A DNA stretch of 64,000 nucleotides from an uncultured Lachnospiraceae bacterium (GTDB lineage: Bacteria; Bacillota; Clostridia; Lachnospirales; Lachnospiraceae). Numbering within the stretch: the stretch's first letter is position 1; each line of letters begins with the position of its first letter. The DNA is taken from the NCBI GenBank assembly GCA_946414885.1, contig CAMKQH010000013.1:48013-112012 (forward strand), in the 5' to 3' direction. Positions 63,881-64,000 of the stretch are shown piece after piece. The translations under genes and the position numbers were made by a program. Below the pieces are notes generated by a model. That model searched no databases. It was not told the origin of the DNA and saw nothing but the letters and a program-made list of their open reading frames with translations.

Positions 63881-64000
63881 TGACTCGCTCCCGAGGGGGC
63901 TTGCTTTCCCTTCCTTGGTTGGCTCCGCTCTCGAGGGGGCTTGCCTTCCCTTCCTTGGTTGGCTCCGCTCTCGAGGGGGCTTGCCTTCCCTTCCTTGGTT
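63881..64000. repeat. 40-bp tandem repeat, running off the right edge
   Basis: Units 63921-63960 and 63961-64000 are identical, 63881-63920 is a variant with a few changes, and the end of 63841-63880 is a decayed fourth. The units are directly head to tail with no spacers, so this is a minisatellite, not CRISPR. It lies upstream of nadE. Each unit has CTCGAGGGGGCTTGCC and CCCTTCCTTGGTT blocks. Confidence 0.9.

Noticed and set aside
63841..64000. Possible CRISPR array at the right edge
   Set aside because: The 40-bp units are contiguous with no unique spacers, so it is a minisatellite.

Overview
The window is a low-to-moderate G+C Gram-positive chromosome segment, most likely from a Lachnospiraceae-type member of Clostridia. 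The evidence is CodY, Rex, SigD and a CheC/CheD chemotaxis set, strong AGGAGG-type ribosome binding sites with many TTG and GTG starts, CUT1-type transporters with lipoprotein binding proteins, a giant acyl-CoA dehydratase activase, a DUF4349 lipoprotein and an M16C peptidase. The order topA, codY, che genes, sigD, membrane coiled-coil gene, rpsB, tsf is the Bacillus/Clostridia order. Nearly all genes lie on the minus strand; only an ABC-F ATPase (13420), the activase (21898) and a PMT-family protein (45495) are on plus. No tRNA, rRNA, CRISPR array, insertion sequence or prophage was seen. No gene-free stretch exceeds 300 bases; the largest (40960-41230, 58377-58614, 50690-50905) hold promoters, hairpins and repeats described below.

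Layout: 1-3331 fhs (cut by the left edge) and ftsK. 3518-9345 yebC, O-acetylhomoserine sulfhydrylase, a polyprenyl-phosphate-type glycosyltransferase and a membrane GT-C-like protein with a long Glu/Lys repeat tail. 9472-13255 rex-nnr-alr-mazF, with the ABC-F gene divergent from rex. 15398-21691 envelope and proteolysis genes plus a sigma-factor-like protein that lacks promoter-recognition regions. 21898-28422 activase, small coiled-coil protein, ferredoxin-type aldo/keto reductase and a C39-like protein. 28592-30916 gpmI and thiamine pyrophosphokinase. 30986-40958 is an unusual six-gene operon: solute-binding lipoprotein, two CUT1 permeases, a HlyD/MacA-like adaptor, a MacB-core-like protein without an FtsX transporter domain, and a second paralogous solute-binding lipoprotein. 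It sits next to an ATPase/FtsX-type exporter pair (41231-45392). 45495-48662 is a double-length PMT-family glycosyltransferase. 48726-50689 tsf and rpsB. 50906-58376 the chemotaxis operon with sigD. 58615-63806 codY, topA, an HD-GYP protein and nadE.

The best candidate for an undescribed system is the 30986-40958 operon: import-type permeases and two large propeller-plus-binding-domain lipoproteins are joined to exporter-type adaptor parts, with no ATPase inside the operon. Also notable are a che/sigD operon with no flagellar structural genes between codY and cheY, where they would be expected, with a palindromic repeat at the junction; a truncated RpoD-like protein; an alr-linked MazF with no antitoxin gene; two related palindromes; and a 40-bp tandem repeat running off the right edge.
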